Of a stretch of DNA of 64,000 nt, positions 12,904 to 23,470 are shown one piece after another; within the stretch, counting starts at the first letter, position 1, and each line of letters begins with the position of its first letter. The position numbers were made by a program, and so were the translations under genes. Source of the DNA: Magnolia sinica (Eukaryota > Streptophyta > Magnoliopsida > Magnoliales > Magnoliaceae); contig NC_080578.1 of NCBI RefSeq assembly GCF_029962835.1, positions 47,919,001-47,983,000 of the forward strand, read 5' to 3'. The notes beneath the pieces are model-generated. The model ran no database searches. It was not told where the DNA came from and was given only the letters and a program-made list of their open reading frames with translations.

Positions 12904-13607
12904 AATATTAAGCATAGAAAGACAAGTCCAGATCATGCATCTAGATCTGGATAGTGGCTGAAATGATGCAATTTTTGTTAAACTCTTAATTCTATATCTA
13001 AGGTCTCTCACCTCATCTTTTGTATATAAACATCTTGATGTTTATAATTTTTTATTGTACAATGCTTGTACAAAATTTTTTCTGCTGTGTATACTGGTTG
13101 ATATAAAGAAATACTTTACTACACATAAAAGATTGTCAATATGCTGATAAATGATAAGTATACATCTTCGATATGTTTATCGATAATTCATGGGGTCTCT
13201 CGATTAAATCGACCAAGGATCGATATCATCGACGCCTCTTTAGAATCCGAGATGTCAAATGATTAAGAATATTATCAAAGGTAGTCTCGATAACATTGAG
13301 TGGGGTCCATCGATATCATCGAAAAGATGTTTGATGATATCGAAGCATGCCGCCCAATAAAAGGCGGACGAGCGGGAAAAATCACATTTTTCTTCAAAAA
13401 GTTATTTTTCTTCTCCTTGCTCATCCCCTTCAGCTAGAGGTTCATCAGTGGGTTCCAGACGTTCCTTAAATCAGGTAATACTCCTTTCATTCCCTCCTCA
13501 CAATCAAGATTCCATCTTAGTCTTGTTAGGGTATTTCCTGATTTTCAAAAGAAACTCTGCTCCTCTATCTCCAATCTCTTCAAATCCCTTTCTGTGAGAA
13601 TCAAAAA
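12904..13607 (+). other. Spacer with palindrome cluster and promoter-like leader
   Basis: There is no coding frame. At 13140-13350 there is a cluster of 'atcgatatcatcga' motifs like those in the LTR. 'caataaaaggcgg' near 13352 resembles a TATA-like box, followed by a pyrimidine-rich leader and an 'aatcaggtaatac' junction near 13470 that resembles a 5' splice site. This looks like the upstream region of the second gene at 13608. Confidence 0.4.
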
Positions 13608-14815
13608 ATGGGGAAGGACAAAGGGAAATCGTCTGATCCTGGGGAATCTTTGCGATCATCCCAACAGAAAGTTATTGCTCCAAGCTAAAGGGCAAGAGCT
13701 ACTGATCGTGGGACTCCCACTCGCCAGCGAACACTACCGACCGCACGCGACGAGCCCCAACCCGGTGCTCCAGCGCCTCCTCTTACCAGAGTAAATCTGG
13801 AGCTGGCAAAGTACACTGGGCGGAAGTTAATTTTTGAGAGAAGGGATGACAGGGAATGCCTACAACCGTATAATCTGGAACCCCTGTTAGCCAAAATCGG
13901 ATGGCCACCTCTACTTGATTTTGGGGGTCCTTGTCACTATGAATGGACCTACCATTTCTTTGCCTCTTGTCATTCGTCAGTGTCTGATCCTCCGTCCATC
14001 ATGGTTTCTCTTGATGGTGATGATGTAGAGATTACTCCTGCAGTGGTTGCAAACATTCTTGGGCTTACACTATCACCCGTTGGTCTCCCTAACTTGGACC
14101 TTGAGAGTGCTGAAACTCGGTCCATGGTTACCAAATTTCTCTGTCATGGTCGTGATATCCTCTGGTATCAAGGCAATGCACTAAAATCAAAGTTCATGGA
14201 ACCTCGGTATCGTATTTTGCATGGTATCTTTGCCTCTAATATATATCTTAGAAGTACCAATCATTCGGTTCTCACCGGTTCATGGCCATGATAGTTTACT
14301 CCGTAGCTATAGGAATCAAAATCTGCCTTCCTACCCTGATTGTTCATCAATTGGTATATGCCATTCATACCTCTCGGGATGTGCATGTGCCCTATCCTTG
14401 GATCATTAACTCTATATGCAATGCGATCGGCTTTTCAACATCAAACGATCCGGAAATTCCCCTTCAACACTTCAACAAGAACAATATTAGAATGATGGAT
14501 TTAAAGTTCCACAAATTTCCCGAAGACCTAACTGAGGAAGGGATTCAAGAAGAAGGCGAACGTGATGAAAGGGATGCTCCAGCAGAAGGTGTTGGAATGG
14601 CTAAAGTTGACCCTCTTGCATCTCAACAGGCTCCGCCCCCGTCTGCTGTCGGGCAAGCTAAACGATTCAAGCTACATCAGGATCGGATTAGCGATATAGC
14701 GAGATGTCATTCAGCTGAAGGAGTCAACCAATGCACGATCCAATGTCCTCGAACGTCTGGTGCATGGGGTACGACAATTGGCCCGCAATTAGTTGATCTC
14801 GTCACCGCCGCGTGA
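13608..14815 (+). pseudogene. Broken gene of putative plant transposon protein domain type
   Basis: From the ATG at 13608 the frame reads MGKDKGKSSDPGESLRSS, hits one stop (TAA near 13686) and continues through 'GRKLIFERRDDREC', 'EPLLAKIGWPPLLDFGG' and 'ITPAVVANILGLTLSP' to about 14280. A frameshift there leads into 14282-14815, 'AMIVYSVAIGIKICLPTLIV' with an acidic tail. The layout (basic N-terminus, GRKLIFER-type motif, 'PWIINSI', acidic and proline-rich tail) resembles the plant domain often found beside Sirevirus gag genes and annotated as putative plant transposon protein. Its biochemical role is unknown. A related tail occurs at 19080-19210. The family call is from memory and uncertain. 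Confidence 0.6.
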
Positions 14816-15584
14816 TGATACGGCGCCTCCTCCTCCGTTCCTTCACCTACACAAGACATCTGGGATCCGTCACATACACTCTTCTCTTATATACGCATAT
14901 GGGCATTGGTATCTTTTTGAATGCCCTACAATTCCATGAGTGTATGTGATACATTACTAACCTACAAAGTCCGACTTTTTTTTTTTTTTTTGTTGGGGTG
15001 CCCATGAATGGGCTGAATTTTATTTTGGTATGGGATGAATGATTATACTACTGCCAATCTTGGGTATATATTTTGGATTTTGGCTGTTTATATCTCATAT
15101 CTCTTTACTGCCATATTTTTCGATCCCCTACTATGATGCATGTGATGTTTTGATCTTTCGATTTTCTGCTTATCTCACTGCTCTACTTAGTCTACTATGC
15201 ATACATGGTTCTATACTGAGATGTTTATTTTATAGATGATTTTTTTGTGCTTATGCTCCCCGAATTTTGGTTCTCCCATATTATCCAAACTTCAGTCAAT
15301 ATAATTGTTCTATTATCCTTTGTTAATGACTGACAAAAAGGGGGAGAATAAATCCACACCCAATTGTGTGTATCTACTTATGGATGGTGATGCAGGTGTT
15401 AGGGAGCAGCTGCAAGGAGAAAGGGGAAGAGATTGTTGTTAGGGGGAGCATCTGAATGTTTGTGTATGTAAACTAGATAGCATTGTACAATTGTGTAAAG
15501 TTCATATACACACAATTTAGGGTGTCGATAGAAGTTGTTCTAAGGTGTTTTGGTATTTTGTCACGTAATTAACAAAGGGGAGAT
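14816..15584 (+). other. 3' non-coding part with stem and several polypurine tracts
   Basis: Arms 'tcacatacact' (about 14868) and 'agtgtatgtga' (about 14938) can form a stem around a 60-base loop; the same stem recurs at 19230-19312. Purine tracts 'aaaaagggggagaa' (about 15335), 'ttagggggagc' (about 15438) and the final 'acaaaggggagat' just before the LTR (15572-15584) follow. The last is the likely plus-strand primer. Confidence 0.7.
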
Positions 15585-17895
15585 TGAAAGTGCCTTGGTT
15601 TGTTAATTAGCATGATTGTTAAGTTAGCTAGACAGAGAAGCTCCATAGGAAGATCAATCAACCATCTGCCTCAACTGGATATGGGTCGAACTTGCCATAA
15701 GTAAATCTTAGCCTTACATCCCATGTCCCAAAACACTGTAATTAAAACCCTTAAAATTGATTAGAATATCATAGGGTTTTGGGTTAGAAAACATTTTCAA
15801 ACTTTAGAAAAATCTCTAAGTTTTCTACCTTTGTCAATTTATCGATAGAATGATCGATATAATCGAACGCTGTTGTCGATGTCCTCGAAGCTCACTCGAT
15901 ATTATTGAAATGAGGACATAATGCGTCCAACAACCACATATATCTCTGGACAGAATTATCGATGTATCAATAGCTGTATCAATATCATCAAAATTTGAAT
16001 CTCGAGTCTATTGAAGTTAACTCGATAAAATCGACATCATATATGTTGTGTCCAATGTTCTGGTAAGGCAAATCATGAAAACTTTGATATATCAAAGTAC
16101 TCCTTGATATCCTCGAAATTCAAATTTTGATGTTATCGAAAGCACTTCGATGATATCGGATTAGACACTCTGTTATCCAACAATATTTTCAGGTTGTTTT
16201 ATCTTTGAATCGAGGGTCACTCGATAGAATCGATATTCAAATATCGATCATATCGAGGCTGGGTCAATTGCATCGAGAATGGATATAAACTGTCCAGTAA
16301 GCTTACTGGAAAATCCTTTGGATTTATTGATACATCGACATGGCTATCGATATCATCGACATTCAAATTCTGATGATATTGAGTATGCCTCGATCATACT
16401 TTTGACCTGAAATATTTCAAAGGCAAGTCTCTCTCATTTTCAAATGTCGAGGAATCGATTCTCGTGTCGATGAAATCGGAGTTCGAAATTTGATGACATC
16501 GACGCATGTTCGATTTCCTCGACCAGCTGGCAAAATGTTTCAAAAGTTTTTGACATTTGAGTTTGTGTCATCGAGCGTCCAGTCGATGCAATCGGATTCA
16601 AGAGAAAATATCGACCGCTCGATGATATCGAACTCTGTCATAAATGTGACCGTTTTATATCTATTAGAACCTTTTATCTATTTATAGAGAGCTTGTCCTT
16701 AGTTGTCGGTAGAGAAAAAGAGAGAGTGCTTTTGTGTGCTTAACCCTAGATCATATACCCTAAGCCTTTTTCTCTCATGGGAGTTCATCCTCCAATCCAC
16801 CCTCATCATTGACATTCAATAGAGTGGATTGGGGAAAGAACTTCCGCATTCAAGGATCCTTCAGCTACCACCTTAATGGCAAAACATTAAGCTGGGATGC
16901 CTTGAATGCATAGATGATTGGAATCGCTCTATCTCCCTTATAGAAAAACATTCAATAGAGTAGGATTCTATTATAACCTTGACCCAACCCATTGCCATGT
17001 ATTGGTACATCTTCTAAGTTGCGAATCAAGGAAGCTGAAAATTCTTCATCAAAGGAGAAGATCTTCAATAACGTGCTGATTGTGATCATTCCTTTTGTAG
17101 GATTGGGTCTAAGGTGTTTCTCACCCCTTACAAGCTCTCGTAGGAGGCCTCCGGCAGGAATGTACATGGTGGGTACTTTGTGTTGACCCTTGCTCTATGG
17201 AGAGCATAAACTCTTAGGTCCTTATAGTAGGTCCTTGACCAAGGTGGTCTAAAAGTTGGGTGCTTTGTGTTGACCCTTGCTCATGGGAGCATAAACTTGT
17301 GAGGTTCCTTGAGTGGATCCCTAGCCAGTGTGCCTAAAATCGGGTGCTATGTGTTAACCCTTATTCGTGGGAGCATAAACTGTGTCATGTGGACATGCTA
17401 TGTCAGCCTAGGTGTAGGTTGTACTGGTTAGAGGTGAACCTGATTTAAAACCTGTGGTTTAAGGTGAACCTATTGTAAAACCTCCGTAGTGAAATCCGGT
17501 ACACTTAAGGGTTGAGTGTGTCAGCCGGGAGTAGAGTAGACAAGTAGTCGAACCACTATAAAAATGACTGTGTTTGTGATTAAAATTGTCTTCCATTACT
17601 TATGCGATTTCCATAAATGCCTTCATATTTAAGATCACATCTCACACACAGTCACATCCATCATAAAGTGTAATTTGCTTCTTGTTTATCATTCAAATAA
17701 TTTTATGATTGGATCCTCTACTAGGCTTAGAAACCAGTTGAGTTACTCTTCAGTAATTTTAATGTATGCTTGCTTTTAGGATTGGAGTGATAGGATTTTA
17801 AATTGTCATAAAATATTAAAAATTCTTATTCACCCCCCTTTAGGACATATTGGCATATTCCCACTTCAACTAAAGTGGTCATTACCGCAATTTCA
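15585..17895 (+). repeat. 3' LTR of the Sirevirus-like element
   Basis: Collinear with 8553-10864 from TGAAAGTGCCTTGG to ...CGCAATTTCA, with scattered transitions and short indels (for example, the two copies differ around the block after 'ataggaag'). Confidence 0.92.
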
Positions 17896-17900
17896 AACAG
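17896..17900. repeat. Target-site duplication AACAG, right copy
   Basis: Matches 8548-8552 perfectly. The chromovirus LTR resumes immediately after it. Confidence 0.92.
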
Positions 17901-19072
17901 GAATTTTCTATAAAATAATTATTGCTGGACTCCAGCAGGCCTAGAAAATGGGTGGGCTAGAATTTTCAGCAATAGGCTCAAACTTGCTGCCCATAGGTAT
18001 TTGTTTTGGGGCAGCATGGCCCACCAGATTTGGGGTTGTTTACACACACATCTTGCCCTATTTTCTATCATGCTTGGGCTTAATTAGTGCACATTTGAGG
18101 CCCACCCCAGTTGGGTTTTATTGGGTCCATATTTTTTAGCTAATTATTGGACTATTTAGGCCTTATTGGGCTGGAACTTTCTAGATATGCCCATGGGACC
18201 TTTAGGCCTATATTTACCATATTATTGTGATGGGTTTGTGGGCCAAATTACACAAGTAGTTGGGCCTTTGGTTGCCCACTAAAATAACCTTATACTTGGG
18301 CCAAGTTGTAAGGCCCAATTCACTTGAATTAAACAGAAGAATTGCCCATATGGTTGGAATAACGGGCTGCCCATTAGGCCCACCACAATATGTGGGTTTA
18401 TGACCTTTATGATTGAGCCCAAACCTTGCTTATGGGCCCACAATAGTGCCTATGAGTTGGGCTTTGTATGTTGCCCACTAGGCCCATGATTGGTATAGGC
18501 CTTGGGCCTTGATTCATTTTTGGATAGAGGTGGGCCACCTCTTGGGAACCAGTTGAGGTTGAATGTCCTCCTTGGTGATCCTAAGGTAGGCCCATGGGTT
18601 TTCTATAGGTAGTTAAAGGCCCACCATAGACCCTTATTAGGACCGCTTGCCCTTCTAGGTTCATATATTGTATTCCTTAGCCTTGTGGGCTACCTTAATT
18701 TATTGGGCCCCCACTAGAGGATTGCTCTGTATCTGTCTATATATCTAGACTTGATCCCTCCTTGGAAAGGAGGAGTGTATTCCACTCTATCATCGCCATA
18801 TGGCGTACCTATTTCACCCTCATGACCCATGTGCATCATTGCGTGGTTGGATTGCATTAGTGTGGGGTCATTGGGTTGGTATGATAGAGGGATGGCCTTT
18901 TCCCCTCTTGTACACATTAAGTGCTTAGAGTTGGTGCATGATTGGTATGCGTGAGTCATGCATCTAGCATTGCATCTCATGGATATTATCACCCTTGGTT
19001 CATCACGGCCTTGCCTCCACAGGTATATCCATGGATGGCTATATGTGGACACTAAAAATATTCTTTTTGAGC

Positions 19073-21014
19073 AAAGGAAATGATGAATGAACGGTTCACT
19101 GTCTTGGAAGGATTGGTGGCTGGGGTGCAGCAGTCAGTGCAGCAACTGGTTGATCTGATAGCATGTCGGCGAGACGATACAACACCGTCTTCATCAGCCC
19201 CTCTACTATAGTATCGATAGTCTTCATGCCATCACATACACCAGATACTCATCTCAGCGTATGGGCGTGGATATCTTTTTGAATGCCTTGTGATCTTATG
19301 AGTGTATGTGATGGCTACCTAACATGAAAAGTCTAACAGTTTTTTTTTTTTTTTTTAAAATTTTTTTTATGGTTTATGGATATCCTCTACATGAGGAAAA
19401 CACTTGTATTTTGAAGTGGCCATGGTTGGGCCAGGATTTTGGTTTGATTGTTTTTGGGATGGATGATGAAATACTGCCAAGCTTGGACAGTTTTTATTTT
19501 GGATATTTTTGTTGATGGCTGTTTGATAATTCATATATCCTTGCTGCCATGTCTCTCTCTGCTCTCAATTATGCGTGAAATTCTGTGAAATACTGGTATG
19601 AATTGTGATTGTCTTCTCCTGCATATTCCTTAACAATTGAAAATTGATATGTCATTCATGTCATTTAAAGTTATACTACTATTTTCTGTTAAAATCACAG
19701 CTCTGAATTTTGGTTCTCCCATATGCTGCAACTTTAGTCAATATCCATTGTTACATTATCCTTTGCCAATGATTGACAAAAAGGGGGGAGAACAAATCCA
19801 CACCTGAAGGAAAATTGTGTGTGTATCTATTTATGGATGGTGGTGCAGGTGTTGAGGGGAGCAGCTGCAAAAAATAGGGGGAGATTGCTGTTAGGGGGAG
19901 CATCTACTGAATGTGTGTAAGTACAAACTCGATAACTTTATAAAATTGTGTAAAGTTCATGTACACACAATTTAGAGTGCTTGTCTAAAAGTTGTTCTCG
20001 GTCTTCAGGTGTTTTGTCACATAATTGACAAAGGGGGAGATTGAAAGTGCCCTGGTTTGTCAATTAGCGTGAGTGTTGAGTCAGCAAGACAAGTGAGCCT
20101 CACAGGAAGATTGTTCAAGCATTTGCCTCAACAGGATGTGTGCTCGAACTTGTCAAAGGTAAACCTTAGCCTCACATCTCATGTCCCAAAACACCAGGTA
20201 TATAAAACCCTTTAAAATGGATAGAACATCTTAGGGTTTAAGGTGAGAAAACTATTTTGTAAAATCAGGAAAATATCTAAGTTTTCTGCCTTTGTCGATT
20301 TATCGATACATCGACCTAGTCTCGACATGATCAATATTTGAATATCAATTTTATTAAGTGATCCTCTATACTTGAAATGTTTTACCTGTAAACTTGCTGG
20401 ATAGTTTTGTGTCCTAATCTGATATCATCGAAGGTTTGTCGATATCATCAAGGTTTGAATTTTGAAGATATCAAGGCTCTCTTTGATATATCAAAAATCA
20501 CATGAATTGCCTTAACAGCATATTAAACACATCTGACTAGATGTCAATTTTATCGAGCCGTCTTAATAAACTCAAGATTCAAAATTCGATGATATCGAAC
20601 ATTCCATCAATTCATCGATAATTCAGTCCAGAATTCTTTGTAGTTGCTAGAGATTTGAAGTCCTCAATTCGATAATATCGAGTGAGTTTCGAGGACATCG
20701 ATAATAGGGTTCGATTTCATTGAACTACGTATCGATAAATTGACAAAGGTAGATAAATCGACAAAAGCAGAAAACTTAGAGATTTTCCTAATTTTGCAAA
20801 ATAGTTTTCTCACCTTAAACCCTAAGATATTCTATCCATTTTTAAGGGTTTTATATACCTGGTGTTTTAGGACATGGGATGTGAGGCTAAGGTTTACCTT
20901 TGACAAGTTCGGGCACACATCCTGTTGAGGCGGATGCTTGAACAATCTTCCTGTGGGGCTCACATGTCTTGCTGACTCAACACTCATACTAATTGACAAA
21001 CCAGGGCACTTTCA
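19073..21014. mobile_element. Rearranged Sirevirus-like fragment with opposed LTR pieces
   Basis: 19073-20041 corresponds to the 3' internal region of the element above: the tail of the second gene, the TCACATACAC stem, a T run, 'gacaaaaaggggggagaac' and the final 'caaagggggagat'. At 20042 a plus-strand LTR begins (TGAAAGTGCCCTGG) but runs only about 285 bp. From about 20327 to 21014 the sequence is a minus-strand LTR start of about 690 bp, ending ...GGGCACTTTCA. About 115 bp of chromovirus LTR (30432-30546 in the other copy) is missing at the insertion. No target duplication is seen. Confidence 0.8.
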
Positions 21015-21871
21015 GCGTCTCCTACTGTCATGTAGTCGGTTGAGATGGGATGTGGCCTTATCCGCCTAAGTGAGAGGGCATGGTTAGGCTGAGTCTGACT
21101 AGCTCATGAATGGGTCCGCTACCGTCAAGCCTTGCTAATGATTGGTTGTCCACATGCGAGTAGTGTGGTCTCTTACGCTCGTTTGACTGTGTAGTCTTGA
21201 GAGCGGCAGTCATCCTGTAGTGCATTAGACCCCAGTAATATTCCTTTTGATGGAATTGTATGGGATATGTGGACTGGTTATGAACATTAGCATTACTTTG
21301 GATTACATTGGTATCGATTGTATAAGCCTTATTGCATTGCATAGCCTTAGTATGTCTTCCTGCATTCATGGCTTAGTTTGGGTAAGGCTAATGATATTGG
21401 CATTAATCGCGTTTCCCTTTTACATCCCCCATTATTCTTCTACGCACCATTGTCACACACTTTCACCACCTTCTAAGCTTTCTATTAGCTTATGCATGAT
21501 TGATGCATGAAGGAGATCTTAGGTCAACGTAGTAGCAGAGGATCTGTGGATTTGGATTAGCGCGATCTGAGGACCAGTTGCAGACCTTTCCTTCCCTCTT
21601 TCTTAGTATGTATTTCCTTTTGATCCTTGTACCTGTAAAGTTTAAATTCATAGTAGATTTTGCAGTGTGTTCCTTGGTTTATTTCTGAGATGTACTTACT
21701 ATGATCTTGGGTATGTTCTATTGGATTGGGATTGTGATATAGAAATCCTCCTTGTAGGATAGGAATCCTATCTCAAGAGCCAAGAATGGGGTGCTATGGA
21801 GGCTATTGCGGCCGGAACTGGTTATCGAGTTCCTTGTGAGTCCAGTCACTCAGTCTAGGGCATGACAGGAG

Positions 21872-21883
21872 TTGGTATCAGAG
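21872..21883 (+). other. Primer-binding site of the chromovirus
   Basis: TGGTATCAGAGC follows the LTR end (21867) after four bases and matches the initiator tRNA-Met primer used by this lineage. Confidence 0.9.
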
Positions 21884-22028
21884 CATAGCAAGTAATTTTG
21901 GAGTAACTTGGGATAACATTGTATATCTGCTACAAACTTAGGACAAGTAGTGTCCTGAGAGCCTTTCTTTCATTTAAGCCTGTAATATTCTGACCCTATA
22001 CGTTGTCATCCTTGTTCTTCTTTAGACG

Positions 22029-23470
22029 ATGTCACCTAAGCGGGGCGCTCGTGGCCGTGATGCCCGTGGCCATGGTGCCCCTGGCCGAGGTTCTCATCCT
22101 GCTCTAGCGACCCGTTTTACCCAAACGCGTCCAGCTCCCGCTATTGAGGACACAGCTCCTGAGGTCCTGATTCCACCCCCAGTTGCTCCTATTCCCCTGT
22201 CAATTCCCCCGTTCGATCCTGCTATTCCGGTTGCAGAGGCTCTAGCTCCTTCAGCCACACTCATGCCTCCACCCGAGGCGAGTGCCGCTCCTGTGTTTCC
22301 GACGGTGTCAGTCGGTGCTGAGCATTTCTAGTAGTTGATGCAGGCCGTCACTACTGCATGCATGCCTGTCAGCCTGTTGCCGCCCAGGTTCCCGAGCAGA
22401 CCGATTTATCGCGTGCGAGCGCGATTTCCAAAGAGTTCCAACAGCATGATCCCTCGAGGTTTAAGGGTGAGCCTGACGCTTCTGCCACTAATGCATGACG
22501 CATAGAGATTGAGAGGATTTTTAATACTATGCAGTGTCCGGCTGATCAGCGAGTTTCCTTAGCTACTTTTCTTCTTCAAGGTGAGGCCCGTCATTGGTGG
22601 TCGTCAATGTCGAGGATGGCTGGGCCCAATTTTGTTTGGACATGGGAGGAATTCATGGTCCGCTTTGACTAGAAGTTCTTCCCTGAGCATGTTCAGGAGC
22701 AGAGGGCTATGGAGTTCAAGACTCTAGTCTAGGGTGATATGATGGTGTCCCATTATGAGGCCCATTTCTTGGCTTTGTCTAGGTTTGCTCCTTATCTCTT
22801 CGATAACAAGAAGATGAGGGCTCGCCATTTCCAGAACGGCTTGCATCCCGCTCTCCATAGCCGAGTAGTGGGCCATTGCTTGAGGATGTTTGATGAGGTT
22901 GTGTATAGGGCCTTGGTGTACGTGGAGGACTGGGCCATGACCCAGAGATCACGAGAGCAGAGTTCCGATGGAGATCGGAAGAGAAAAGCATCAACCGACA
23001 GTTCTCGTCAGCACCGTCAGCAGAGACGGAGGGGCAAATCCGAGTTTAGACAGCCTGCAACTTAGACAGCAGCTTCATCATCATCAGCGTAGCCAGCCGC
23101 TCCATCTTCTAACCCTTTTTCTAGCGTTTGTTATGGTTGTGAGCAGACTGGGCATCGGAGGTGCGATTTCCCTCTCCCCTTGTAACAGCAGAGGCCACTG
23201 CAGTTGCCTCCTCGTCATCCTCCTCAGCGTCAACAGCAGCATCAACAATGAGCACAGCTTTTGGCTCCTGCTCCTAGGGCTCCTCCTTAACAGCAGAGGT
23301 AGCCAGGCAGGCCTCCACAGCGGCCACAGCAGCAGCAGCAGCCAAGGGGATATGCACCACCCCAGTCCTTGGGTCAAGTATACATTGCCGCTCAGTAGGA
23401 GCAGACTCAAGATCCGTAGTCTTCAGGCTTGTTTCCTTTGCCAGCTCAGGGAAGATTCTATTCCGCGTAG
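22029..23470 (+). pseudogene. Broken chromovirus gag
   Basis: ATG at 22029 starts MSPKRGARGRDARGHGAPGR followed by a proline/alanine-rich segment. After TAG stops near 22329 the gag core follows in the same general frame: 'FKGEPDASATNA', 'LLQGEARHWWSSM', 'FFPEHVQEQRAMEF', 'FLALSRFAPYLFDNKKMRAR', then a basic region. The zinc knuckle near 23128 reads CYGCEQTGH followed by a shifted RRC, so spacing is broken. A glutamine/proline-rich linker with several TAA/TAG stops leads to protease. This would be the capsid/nucleocapsid protein; it is not translatable now. Confidence 0.85.

Larger units (their letters stand above)
8553..17895 (+). mobile_element. Non-autonomous Sirevirus-like copia element, complete
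   Basis: A 9343-bp element with LTRs 8553-10864 (2312 bp) and 15585-17895 (2311 bp), both TGAAAGTGCC...CAATTTCA, perfect 5-bp target duplication AACAG, tRNA-Met-type primer site and polypurine tract. The internal region (10865-15584) has a gag with coiled coil and zinc knuckles and a second unrelated gene, but no protease, integrase, RT or RNase H. Several GGGGGAG tracts upstream of the 3' LTR and palindrome-rich LTRs resemble published Sirevirus signatures; lineage assignment is inference. In the first 170 or so aligned LTR bases I see roughly a dozen differences, mostly transitions, so the insertion is not recent. Confidence 0.88.
6230..21867 (+). repeat. Left LTR of the chromovirus, interrupted at 8553 and 19073
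   Basis: Aligns by eye with 26951-31379: the CT-rich block near 6780/27490, the 'gggcccacc'-rich block (about 7750-8550 / 28480-29250), the 'ttgggcc' block (18000-18720 / 29400-30075), and the end 'ctcagtctagggcatgaca' (21867) versus 'accgagtctggggcgtgaca' (31379). Open frames in 7335-8583 are chance reading frames in both copies and are not conserved as proteins. The right LTR lacks about 38 bp present near 21060. Confidence 0.85.
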
